A stretch of DNA of 39,020 nucleotides, from contig JBNGIO010006289.1 of assembly GCA_049999805.1 (NCBI GenBank), forward strand, positions 102,180 through 141,199, given 5' to 3'. Under the pieces are notes generated by a model. The model had not been told where the DNA came from. It ran no database searches and saw only the letters and a list, made by a program, of their open reading frames with translations. Shown here in pieces: positions 9,969 through 20,526 of this stretch (within the stretch, counting starts at the first letter, position 1; the number at the start of each line of letters is the position of its first letter). The stretch comes from Folioceros fuciformis (taxonomy: Eukaryota; Anthocerotophyta; Anthocerotopsida; Anthocerotales). The position numbers and the translations under genes are program-made.

Positions 9969-12092
9969 ATGGGACCTGCTTCCGAGCCGTGTCGCCGCTG
10001 CATCGTGAGGACCGTGCTCGCGTACAGGGTCGCCTTGGTGGTGGCTTTCTTCTTGTGCGCTGCAGCTGTCTCGTGGTTCAAGGGGGGTTGGGAAGCAGCA
10101 GATCGGGCTTCACCTCTGCGTTCGACAGCCGTGAAGAATCCGCAAAACGGGTTTCGTCGCAGGCTGCAGCAGGACTTCGCCGATGGATGGAATGACGCCC
10201 AGGTGGTGGATGATTCCATGGCTTGTCCTGGTTGCACTCCACATGACAAGGATGATGAGCGTCTGCCGGCAGATCTGGTGCCCCCACGTGTGTTGCAGTG
10301 CGCCGAAGTTGGCAGTCAGCTCCCAAAGGACCGGTGTGAGCAGGCGCGGCATTGTAATGGTGCTGGTCGGGGGCTTATAAACTATACGGCGCTGCACTTC
10401 TGTGAACTCCAGGAAGTATCTTGGATTTCGGTACCCCTGCTAATTGCGGGCGTGCTTGTGGCTTTCGTCTTCTTGGCAGAAACTGCTGAGAATTTTTTCT
10501 CCCCAGCTGTATCCTACATGGTTACCGTCATGAGACTGACACCAAGCACCGGGGGTGTTACATTGCTTGCCTTTGGAAACGGCGCTCCTGATCTGTTTGC
10601 ATTACTGGCAGCGATTCAGGGAGGCAATCCGCGAGTTGGCCTAGGGGCAATCCTCAGCGCTGGAACATTTGTGTCCACCTTCGTAGTGGGCTGCGTGGCA
10701 CTGGCAGCTGCCCCATTTTCTGTCGCAGCTTTTCCGTTTGTTAGGGATATTGTTTTCTATGCCGCTGCTGTGTGTTTGCTCTTCGGAGTGTACCTCACTG
10801 GGATTGTCTACTTCTGGGAAGCCGTGGGCCTCATCGTTTTTTATTGTGTGTTTGCGCTGGTAGTTATGGTCACTGATCAAGTCAAGGGTCTGAGAGACGT
10901 GAAGGCTCCCTTCTCTCCTCGGGATGCGTCCAAGAAAAGAAGGGAGTTGATTGAAGACATTGTTGTGGCTTCTGGTAGTCTCCCCTTGTGGGAAGACTCG
11001 CAGTCACCAAACACCAGGAGCCCGGAATTTGACAGGGCCGATAGCTGGTGGGGATCAGGAGGGGTAGGAACCTCAGGCTTGCGGGGCCCTATGTTGGTCA
11101 GCAGAAGAATTTTGGACAAGGTTGTGGCTGGCTATTCTTTCTTGAAGAATTCAGCATACAGTAGCCCTCCCAAGACGATGCTGTCTCCTATGCTACCCAG
11201 CATGCATAAACAGAGCCTTTCGGACTGCTGCGGACAGCCTACATGGAAGGTAATTCCAGTAGTTTTCGTTCAGTGACTACCCGTTTCTTGCCTCGTTTCT
11301 CATCCCCCTAACGCAGGCTGGGATATACTTCTCCTGCAGTTTCGCATGCCAGTGGAGGTGTTGCTCAAGGCCACCATTCCTGTGATCCATCCTTCACTAT
11401 GGAACCGCCATTACGCCACTGCTAACATGGTCCTGTGTCCTCTGGCGCTGCTCTATATGTGCGGCTCCCAGATTCCACTCAATCTGCGCATCAGTCTGAC
11501 TGACACACTTCAGCTTCCTATCTGGGGTCTGGTGGTCATACTGAGCCTCCTGGTGGGAACTGCCTACTATCTGATGTCAGAGGAGCCTCCGGAGAGTCAA
11601 CACCTACTGCCTGCAGCCTTCGCCTTTGCTATGAGTGTAGGCTGGATTTCCTTCATGGCGGGTGAACTGCTGGGCTGCCTTGTGGCTCTGGGCGTCATTT
11701 TAAGAATTCCTTCAGCGTTGCTGGGGATAACCGTCCTAGCGTGGGGCAATTCCATGGGCGATCTGGTTGCGGATGTGGCTGTTGCAAGGAACGGGCAGCC
11801 AGCTTTGGCCATGGCCGGCTGCTTTGCAGGCCCCATGTTCAACATGCTCATAGGCCTAGGAGTAGCCCTGGCCACGGCCACGTCGGAGTCTGTGTCTTCT
11901 GGCTACACACTCCGCGTACATCCCAGCATTCTCATTGCGTTTGGATTCCTTTTCACTGGTCTTCTGGGCTCGCTCGTAGCCATGACGAGGTCTAGGTTTC
12001 AAATCACTCGGTGCTGGGGCCTCACTCTGGTGGCCTGGTACGTCTTGTTCATGGCTGTCAGCATAACAATTGCGTTACAGTTGGGAATGTGA
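9969..12092 (+). CDS. CCX: Cation/calcium exchanger (CCX, Na+/Ca2+ exchanger superfamily)
   Basis: Two exons, 9969-11249 and 11340-12092, separated by a 90-bp GT-AG intron in phase 0, give about 677 residues. An N-terminal hydrophobic segment is followed by the cysteine-rich extracytoplasmic stretch typical of plant CCX proteins (LQCAEVGSQLPKDRCEQ...LHFCEL). Alpha-1 repeat: GNGAPDLFA, residues 203-208 and on. Alpha-2 repeat: GNSMGDLVADVAVARNG, residues 563-568 and on. These acidic repeats coordinate the transported cation. A long hydrophilic loop lies between the two membrane halves. The family exchanges K+, Na+ or Ca2+ across endomembranes or the plasma membrane; substrate and location cannot be read here. 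The start is the first in-frame ATG, since the frame before it lacks one. Confidence 0.93.
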
Positions 12093-12570
12093 CCAATTCT
12101 GAGCACAACTTACATATTCAACAAACTCCTTTTCCGGGTCCATGTCCATCTTTATAAAAGAAAAAAAATTAAAGTTTATAAAAGTTTTGCATTGGATTTT
12201 TTTTATGTGATATGCTTGGAGTACATCATATTATGTGTTTTGTGGGCGGTGAGTAAGAATCTTAAAAAAAAAGATATGAATATTGATATTTATATAAAAT
12301 TTTAAAATCATGTTAAATATTGATGTTTTATAGACAATGCGGTAATTAGTAAGCTTGGGCATGCTCATGCTCAAGAACCATGGATTATGTTATCCTTTTG
12401 GATGAAAGGTCATGCACCTCTTTGTAAGAGGTGTGGATGGTAGGATAGAACAAATGTCGTGTATGCTTGAATAAGGAAGGGCCTTAAACACATATGCAAA
12501 GTTTGAATGAAATTCAAAGTCATGCTGAATATTGCTGTTTTACACACGCCAACCATATAGGTAGAATGCT

Positions 12571-12695
12571 TCAAGGTATGATTTTAGATTGAAGACCATG
12601 TACTTGCCTCAACGCATGATTTTGGATTGAAGGCCATGTACGTAACTCAAGGCATGATTTTAGATTGAAGGTCATGTACTTGACCCAAGGCATGT
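12571..12695. repeat. 38-bp tandem repeat, about 3.3 copies
   Basis: The phrase TCAAGGTATGATTTTAGATT starts at 12571, with related copies at 12609 and 12647 and a partial one at about 12685. The period is 38 bp and the copies differ at several sites. Confidence 0.88.
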
Positions 12696-13619
12696 GGCCC
12701 TCGCATTAATGCATTTGAATTAGGCAATGATGTTGGCCTATACAAATTTTCAAGTTAACACCATAAGCCTATTATCAAGGGAGTTAGTCCATTCAAGATA
12801 TGTGTTGCAAGACAACTGCAAGTATAAGTAGAAGTTAGCTAGAATGTCATTGAAGAGTATGGAATGCATGAAGTTTAATTGTATCAAAGTTAAATAGAGT
12901 TGCAAAGATGCAACCAAACAATCTTGAAGAATGCATGTCATAAAACTAAACGAATTGAAACTAATGTAGTATGAAGCTAGAAAATACAACAACAAGGATC
13001 ATGAAATTCTTGCGTTTGAAATAAATGAGGTCTTTGCTCGGTTTTTCGGGTTTCGTGTAAAATCCTAACTTTTTTTTTTGCTTGATTCAGTATTTTTTTT
13101 TTTAAAGACAAATTTGGAGGTGTTCGCCAATGATTACCTTGGGTTCTCGTAAAAGTGTTTAAGTGTCATACCAAAGGTATAGGGCTGCCATAATTCCAAA
13201 TCGTGTGCATATCAATAGATGAGTAAACTTGTCAAAATGATTTATTCTTGGTATATTTACATTTCCTTGAAAAGCTATGGAATTATTCTTTTGTATCCCA
13301 TTGGATGGGTAGAGTGCATAAGTGCGCATCATATGGAATGTAGTGCCTCTTCCTTCACCTCATTTCTCTCCATCCTTTCCTCTTGTCTTCTAAATTAGAT
13401 TATGGAGGCATTTAAGATGTTGTAGCCACCTTAAATGCCTCTAGAAAGGGGTGATTAAGGGGCTAAGGATTTGAATCCGGTTTCATTATCGTTTTACCTT
13501 CCCCACATTTAGGTTCCTTTAAATCAATGGATTGCTATGTAGAGCTGCAAGTTGGATACCAAGTGGTATTTGCAAGTCCACGTTAAGAACCAATTGTCGC
13601 GTTTGCACTAGGAGGCACA

Positions 13620-13790
13620 ATTTCTTGCTTTGAGCGTGCCCGTGCTCAAAAGTGTTCACCATGGCCCGATTGGCGCTCATAAGTGTGCACCATGACGCAT
13701 TGACGCGCACTTGTGCATGTGATGACCGAGATGGCGAGCACTTGTGTGCGATGATCAAGCTGGAGCGTACAAGTGCGCACCATAAATTGG
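13620..13790. repeat. Degenerate direct and inverted repeats around AAGTGTGCACCAT
   Basis: About five diverged units of some 23-35 bp share a core such as AAGTGTKCACCAT (13650, 13680, 13770). Two intervening units are in the opposite orientation (GCGCACTTGTGCATG near 13705, GAGCACTTGTGTGCG near 13737). No coding or RNA function is evident. Confidence 0.5.
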
Positions 13791-15281
13791 CTAACACACA
13801 TTTCAAGCATGTAATGGTAAAAAAATCCTAAAATACGACAACTTAATGATTTGGCAAATTAAATGGTTTATATGAAATGGTTTGGAGGAAGATGAAAAGG
13901 GAAAATAAGTGGTAAAGAAGTTGTAATGATTGTAATGATATGCCGTGATATACGATAATATACGATAATTATTCAGGTTTTATTAGTTAATGATTATTCA
14001 CACCACATATCCTGTACCTTATTGTGCATACATTTATTACTACACATTGATGTTAAAAATCTACAAATCATCAAAGTACTTTTTTCCTTTTTGTCTTTGA
14101 CAACTGCATTCATAGTTCTCAGAGCTATAGCTTGGGTTTGCAAATCTACAACCAAGTCATGTGATCTTGCACATGCATACCTTAATGAGATTCTAATGAG
14201 AGTGAAAATACAAGCTTATAGTTGTAGCGATCTTGAGCTAGGTTTTTATGCCTATTACATGAGGCTCGTTAGAAGTAGGTCCACACACCTAGCTTTGTAT
14301 GTACTTCATATTCTATTTTTTTAATGATGATCTTAACTAACTATTGTATTATTTACAACTAATTCTAGTTATTACCATAAATTATTTATTTATTAACTAG
14401 TTTTTGCATGCACCTATCTAATAACATACGATCATGCTTAACAAAGCATGCTAGGTCGGCAGTTGAAAAGTGCTAAACATAAACGTAAACGGCCAAGCTG
14501 CAGATTGAGAGCCAAGAAGAAGGAGGCTTGGGAGGCAATAATGAGCTAGAAGATCTTTATCTGCAAGAAGATAGTAAGGTGTAGAGGTAAGACCAATTTG
14601 CAGTTAGCCACTTCAAAAAGGTGGGTGTGGTTAAGGACACTAGATAGGTGAAAGAAGCCTAAGCCAAAGTTCAAAATAAAAGGTGGTAAATTCAAAGAGA
14701 AAAATAGATAAGGACATAAAACAATTACAAAAGATGTGGGAGCAGCAAAAGGAGGCTTGTACTCTATCCACCTTGAGCTAAGAAAAAGAAAGGAAATCTT
14801 GGCCCCAAATTTTAGTACCAAATAATAGTAATCAAATAACTAAATTGCATGGGTTTGTGTATTAACCCTTTTACAAGTTCATAACATTGGTAAATTATGA
14901 TAGTTAACAGAATAACCAAATTGAATGTATAGAAATCATAGTTATTTTGGAATATCAATGTAAAACATATTCATGCTAATTATACAAAGCTCGACATAAA
15001 GCACCAAATCCCACCAAGTTGAGGCACTTGGTGACATGGGTTTAGGGTTTGCAAGTCAAAAGGTGTCCAAAGCAACCCTTCAATAAACCTAACAAGAACA
15101 TAGAGGCTTGGAATTTTTTTTGTTCCAAGGTTGAGGAATAGAACCATTCCTTGGAGTACCATCGACTTTTCCACTAATTGATAAAAACAATGTAGAAAAC
15201 AATTGTTGCCAGAATACGCGGCAAAACCTTTAATGAGAAGACAGTCATAAGAAACTGCAACTTCAATAACGATAATAATTA

Positions 15282-15440
15282 CTCCCAGAGCTGGGACCAT
15301 CGCTTTGAGCTCCCAGAGCTGGGACCATNNNNNNNNNNCTCCCAGAGCTGGGACCATCGCTTTGAGCTCCCAGAGCTGGGACCATCGCTTTGAGCTCCCA
15401 GAGCTGGGACCATCGCTTTGAGCTCCCAGACCTGGAATCT
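15282..15440. repeat. 28-bp palindromic tandem repeat interrupted by an assembly gap
   Basis: CTCCCAGAGCTGGGACCATC starts at 15282, 15310, 15339, 15367 and 15395, with a diverged copy at 15423. The period is 28 bp outside the gap. Each unit contains two overlapping inverted repeats: TCCCAG-AG-CTGGGA and AGCTC-CCA-GAGCT. The array lies about 280 bp downstream of the threonyl-tRNA synthetase stop codon. Confidence 0.92.
15329..15338. other. Assembly gap (10 N)
   Basis: Ten Ns inside the 28-bp palindromic array. Like the gap at 7503 it is a placeholder in a tandem repeat, so the copy number is unknown. Confidence 0.95.
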
Positions 15441-15719
15441 GAGATCACCCTTACACACCCCGCGGGGTTTTTTGAGCTCCTAGACTAAACACTCTGGGAA
15501 AGATCTTTAGTTCTAAAAGTTACTTTGGAGGTTGCAGCTGCCAGCCGACCTAACGCAACCTAGTCAACAAAAGAACTCATGATAGCTGACTTGCCCTTCG
15601 TTCTCGTACTTTCAAGGAAGTCGAGGGGAGCACGAATTACCAACCGACCTAAAGGCATACATAAATGAATGGCAATGAACAAAATCCAATGGCATCAACG
15701 TGCTCAGATGACGAGCACG

Positions 15720-18700
15720 TCAATGAAATGCCGCTGTTTCCGCTTTGAACTCCTCCAGCAGTTCGGACAGGTTCTTCATACCATGCACCCTGTTATCGCG
15801 GGTGCGAACATTGACCTACAACACACAACGATGTTGGCTTGTTGTACGACTAACAATGAATTTCTAACGGAGAAGCTGGAGGCACAACTGACCTGCTCAG
15901 TGCTTTCTTCCTTTTCACCGACCACCAGAATGTAGTTAAATTGGGCTAGCTGCGCTTCCCGCACCTGGTTTTACAGACACAGTAGTAGAGACTGTCAACC
16001 GAGTGTGCAATTGGACTAACCATATCCAACCGGCAGCAAACTGCTCACAATCCACCACCTCACCAGACCAAGCAAGAATTACCTTCTTATCAATTTTCCG
16101 GTCTGAGATGTCCACTTCGACATAAAAGCCTGCTTCGTGGATGTGGTCACGGACCTGAATTTCCACACCAAGGAAGTCAGCGCCTTGACACGATGCACTC
16201 GAAAGTAGCTTCACAGTAGTCGCAGGAAATGAGACCCGTGCTTACTCTCTTTGCGTACTCCACGAACTTCCCTGATATAGAGCACACAATGGCCTGACGA
16301 GGGCTGAGCCAGAAAGGCCACTTGCCAGCATAGTTCTCAAGCAGAATTGCAAGCATTCGTTCCACAGATCCAAGAATTGCCCTGTGGATCATGACAGGCC
16401 TTTCCTTTCTGGACTCGTCATCTGTGCAGTAGGTCAAGTTGAATCGCATAGGCAGTTGAAAGTCTAGCTGCACGTGCAAAACACCAGATATCTTATCAGA
16501 CGCCCGACTATCTCAATATGGACCCTCAAATTAATCTCTGCGATTAGATACCTGAATCGTCGCACACTGAAATTTCCTTTTCAGCGCATCAAGCACTGTG
16601 ATATCGATCTTCGGCCCATAGAAAGCACCATCGCCCTCATTCCTCTGCAAAAGACAGATGCGGTTAATTGCCCAGCAGGATGACAAGGATGACAAGATTG
16701 GCACGCTCAGACCTACGCCAAAGCGCATACCTCCCATGGCCTTTTCAAACCGTCGAGTGCATCCGCCAGAGCCTTTTCTGCCCGCTCCCATACTGCAAGC
16801 TCTCCAAGGTATTTCTCGGGTCTCTGTCCACCAGCTTTTATGGTTACTGAATGTACTTGCTTATAGATCAATGGTTGAACTAGAAATCAAATTGCACATA
16901 CCGTTGACAGTTCAAGTTCGAATGTGAAGCCAAAAATGTCGTAGGAATATTGCAGGAAGTCCAAAACTCCCTTCACTTCGTCAAGTACCTGGGACTCCAT
17001 GCAGAAGATATGTGCATCGTCCTGTTTTCCCCGCAACCAAGACACAAAGTTCAGCCTGCAGTGGACACCAAGCCTATTTTTCAACATGAAGCATGATTTC
17101 CTGATACGACATTAAACTGTTCCCTGTCTCCTAACCTGCTGAAACCGCCTAACTCTCGTTAGACCTGTAAGCGCACCACTCTTCTCATTGCGATGGAGCA
17201 CTCCAAAGTCGGCTAGACGAAGTGGCAACTCTGCACAGGAAGGTACCAGCAAAATAAAACACTTCTGGTAGGTAACAAAGGTCTGACCATTCTGGATATT
17301 CCTTGAGAGACTTCTCGCATTACCTCTGTAAGATCGTACTCTATTGTCAAACATGAGGCAATGACCTGGGCAGTTCATCGGTTTAAACCCATATTCTTGC
17401 TTTTCAACCTATTAACCAAAGGACACGGTAAAACATACCTGATTAGTGTCTTCAAGTGAACTGAAAAACACGAACCCTCAACTCAAAGAAAACAAAAAGA
17501 CTTTGGCATACCTCACAGAGAAACATGTTCTCCTTATAGTTGGCAGCATGCCCAGATGTTTCAAAGAGCTTCATATTAAACATGTTTGGAGATATAACCT
17601 GTAACATGATCATTGCATCCATTATGGTCTGCTTCTCGGTCACATAACTCAGCATATCCACATCCAAATTCAAGCTAAGGGATCAACCTCCTCATATCCA
17701 CGCTTCCGGTACTCTGTGCGTATAAACTCCACGAGCTTATTGTATATCCTCGTTCCATGAGGCAAGAAGAAAGGACTCCCCGGGCTGCGATAGTTTCCAA
17801 ACAAAATGCAGGAGAAAATTAAACATGACTTCCATGCATGACCTACTCAGTAGAATTAGCAATGTCAGTTTATTCCGGTGCGATAACATGACAAACGGAT
17901 GTGTACCTTAGTTCATGGAAGTGGAACAGTTCCTGCTTCACGCCGAGGATTCTGTGATCCCGTTTCTTCGCCTCTTCGATTGCCTCAAGGTATTCCTGCA
18001 ATACCATCGGACAGATGATTGTAAGGACTCACCATAAAGTCTGGTTATGCAGTGAGCATTGCATTTGAGAAATGACCTTGAGCTTCTTCTGATCAGGATA
18101 TGAGATCCCATAAACGCGTTGCAGCGTCTCTCGGTCAGCTCTACCTCTCCAGTACGATGCAGATGCCTGTGCACAGGTGCAGTGGAATTATGGAGATTAT
18201 GACCAGTGGAATTACGCAGCATATGAGGCAGTTGCTAGACGCTTGCTACCACAAGCAGACAGAAAGAAACATATACTTTTGTAAGGGCAAAAGCCTTTGC
18301 AAATCCCGTGGTGGGCACATGAGGCCCTCGGCAAAGGTCAACCAAAGGCCCACACCTATACACCGTGATGGTCTTATCCTCTGGCAATTCTTGAATGATT
18401 TCAACCTGAAAGATTAAAACACTGACTTAGATTCCGCCAAGTCTCAGATTCCACAATTTTAGGATCAACATGATACAAAGAAACTTGGCAGCCAGCAGGA
18501 CTTACCTTGAAGGGGTTATCAGAAAAAATGTCAAGCGCTTGTTGTCTTGTCACTTCTATGCGCTCGAAAGGTTGCTTTTCCTGCGACATTTATGTATGAC
18601 ACTCTACTGAGTCTTTTGAGATGATATCCACGACAAGGAAACTCACGATAGGTTGCACAGCTCCAGGAGAGCTGAGCGTGCTGGAATAGCATTCACCATC

Positions 18701-20046
18701 CTCAAACACTGACCTGAACAGCTTTGTCTGCTTGGGACTTGATCTCCTCAAAGTGCTCCTCGTTTAGCGTGACGTCCCCATAGAAGGCATCATAGTAGAA
18801 ACCCTACAAAAGCAACAAAATCACAACCAAATGGCATTGAAATACATCATAATGTAAGCTTAGGTGAGATACGTCATACTACAAGCTTAGGTGAGATACG
18901 TCATACTACAAGCTTAGGAGCGTAAGCCGTTTAGTACAGACGGAAACCCAACCTCAGTTCTCGTTGTACAGGGTCCAATACATAATTTGCAGTCATACAC
19001 AGTCTCCAGTGCCTGCAAAAACACAACTATGTGTACATCAGGATCTCCCACAATACCGATGCAGAAAAAGAAAGCAACAGACTGCGAAAAGATAGGAAAG
19101 ACCACACAGGCATTATACAGCAAACGACCTGCCCAAGGATGTGAGCACTGGAATGCCAAAACGTGTCTCGCCCTTCTTTGTCCTCGAAAGTAAATATTTT
19201 AAGCTGACAATCTCCCTCCAAGGGTCTGCCCAGGTCCCAAAGGACACCATCAACCTGGCGCAGCACATGTCAGAACTTGTCAACCAAATGGCTTCGCATT
19301 ATTTCTCGCAGAAAAAAGAGCCAGCGAGTAAAATGACAACGGTGTTCCAGTAGCAGAGAACTGATTAAACCTCCGAAATGAGAGCAGCTGTAGCCAGCTG
19401 TTTGGAAATCTGCTTGGCAATGTCGAGGGGCGAAGTGCGCCACTTAATCCCATCTCTCACGGAACCATCAGGAAGTGTGATTCTACAAGGCGGCACATTC
19501 CCTACAAGCTGTCAGGAGCCAATCCAGAGACCTACAAGATAACACACAGCACAAAAAGAGAAGCACGTACTTGATCGCGTCCCCCGCAATTTCATTCAAC
19601 CGTTCCTGACCAATACGCTGGATCTCCTCAAATTTGGAGATCCTCTTCTTTTGAATTTCGCTCAACTGTCCTGCTGGTTCACCAGGTCCTTTGCCCGACT
19701 TGGAGACCCTCTTCTTTCTAGTCTTGCTCACATCCGGTCCTGCTGCTGTCCCAAGTCCTTCGCCGCAGGTCCCGGAGATCGGGACTTGTGATTGAAGGAG
19801 GTTTTGTTCTGCTACTTCACCGGACTTGGAGATGTTTCCAATCTTATCTCCCATTGGGAACCCTCCTGCTTTCTCAGGTCCTTCGCCAGACTTAGAGATC
19901 TTCTTTCCAATCTCCTTCACGGCTACGGAACCTGAGAAAGCATCTGCTTTATCAACAGTGACGGGCCCAGCAGCTCCGTTCGCCCTTGGAGACACAATTG
20001 AAGCAATTTCGTCGGGCGCCGAATGGGCAGCTCCATTGGCCGCCAT
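15720..20046 (-). CDS. TARS: Threonyl-tRNA synthetase, 20 exons
   Basis: Exons in transcript order: 20046-19571, 19482-19371, 19254-19129, 19012-18953, 18803-18714, 18580-18506, 18405-18277, 18166-18077, 17995-17907, 17784-17688, 17598-17512, 17408-17324, 17230-17136, 17021-16902, 16823-16731, 16644-16552, 16467-16246, 16154-16083, 15964-15893, 15815-15720. They sum to 2379 nt, or 792 residues, with all phases compatible. Domains: a 158-residue extension, TGS ([11 protein letters not shown]), editing/SAD domain with FWHSSAH (H230 and H234) and LCRGPH, class II core with MNCPGHC, motif 2 region [14 protein letters not shown], motif 3 [10 protein letters not shown], and an anticodon-binding domain with QAIVC and NYILVVG. 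It charges tRNA-Thr and corrects mischarged Ser. The start is the first in-frame ATG, in a strong CCCATGGCG context. The extension carries SKSG repeats and is not an obvious transit peptide, so cytosolic, mitochondrial or dual targeting is open. Confidence 0.95.
18842..18918. repeat. 27-bp tandem repeat inside synthetase intron 4
   Basis: AAGCTTAGGTGAGATACGTCATACTAC-type units start at 18856, 18883 and 18910, a period of 27 bp. The copies are nearly identical, which suggests a recent expansion. This intron (18804-18952, 149 bp) is the longest of the gene's nineteen. Confidence 0.9.
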
Positions 20047-20526
20047 GGGAGGCACAATTGGATCAGCTCCGTTCGACGAGCCAGGCACACGCAGCTGAAA
20101 GATGCCTTGTAAGATGATTAGGGTGCCTCCGTTTGCAGCCAAAATCTTGTGAAAAGCTAGCTCTCGATGAGGACCAGTGACAAGTATAAAAGGCACTACT
20201 GTAGGACCGGAAGGCCAGTGACAAGTATAAAAGGTACTACTGGAGGACCGGCGGACCAGTCACAAGTATGAAAGGCAATACTGGAGGGCCGGAGGACCAG
20301 TCACAAGAATAGAAGTATGTACTGATCCGCAAAAATAGAAGGCTATCCAAAAATGAGTGAGGAGGACCATTTCGCAGATTACCCAAAGGGGGCCGCGACT
20401 CACAGGCAGTACCATTCATTCCACTTTGTCTACCTGCACTCGAAACTTGGATTTTAGACAAGTTCACCCTGCATGCGAAGTGGCCTTCAGATAGGTTCAG
20501 TGGCTGAAAATCGGGGATGAACCGTA
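20047..20526. promoter_or_regulatory. Divergent promoter region of the synthetase and PPR genes
   Basis: The two start codons point away from each other across 480 bp with no other gene, so both promoters must lie here. The region contains a 41-bp tandem array in which the first two units carry TATAAAA (20185-20191 and 20226-20232) in plus orientation, towards the PPR gene. The synthetase frame stays open upstream of 20046 but has no ATG. Confidence 0.6.
20171..20325. repeat. 41-bp tandem repeat, four copies, carrying TATA-like boxes
   Basis: CCAGTSACAAGTATAAAAGG-type units start at 20174, 20215, 20256 and 20297, a strict 41-bp period. The TATA-like core is TATAAAA in copies 1 and 2, TATGAAA in copy 3 and AATAGAA in copy 4. 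The array lies in the shared promoter region and does not enter the mapped coding exons. Confidence 0.9.

Larger units (their letters stand above)
12093..15281. other. AT-rich gene-free region
   Basis: About 3.2 kb with many short A/T runs (for example 12165-12200, 12260-12310, 13070-13110) and no frame that resembles a protein. It holds a 38-bp tandem array (12571-12695) and a cluster of degenerate direct and inverted repeats (13620-13790). It begins just after the exchanger stop, so the first few hundred bases include its 3' UTR. The rest is probably old transposon debris; nothing more specific is supported. Confidence 0.55.

Noticed and set aside
14022-14324. Plus-strand frame of 100 codons in the AT-rich region
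   Set aside because: No recognisable domain, no neighbouring exon with compatible splice sites, and composition typical of chance in AT-rich DNA.
7444-15440. CRISPR-like arrays at the 30-bp and 28-bp repeats
   Set aside because: The units are contiguous, with no unique spacers between them, and the genome is eukaryotic; these are minisatellites.
20047-20196. Longer N-terminus of threonyl-tRNA synthetase starting at 20196
   Set aside because: The frame is open but begins with GTG and runs into the promoter repeat; the first ATG at 20046 has a strong context.
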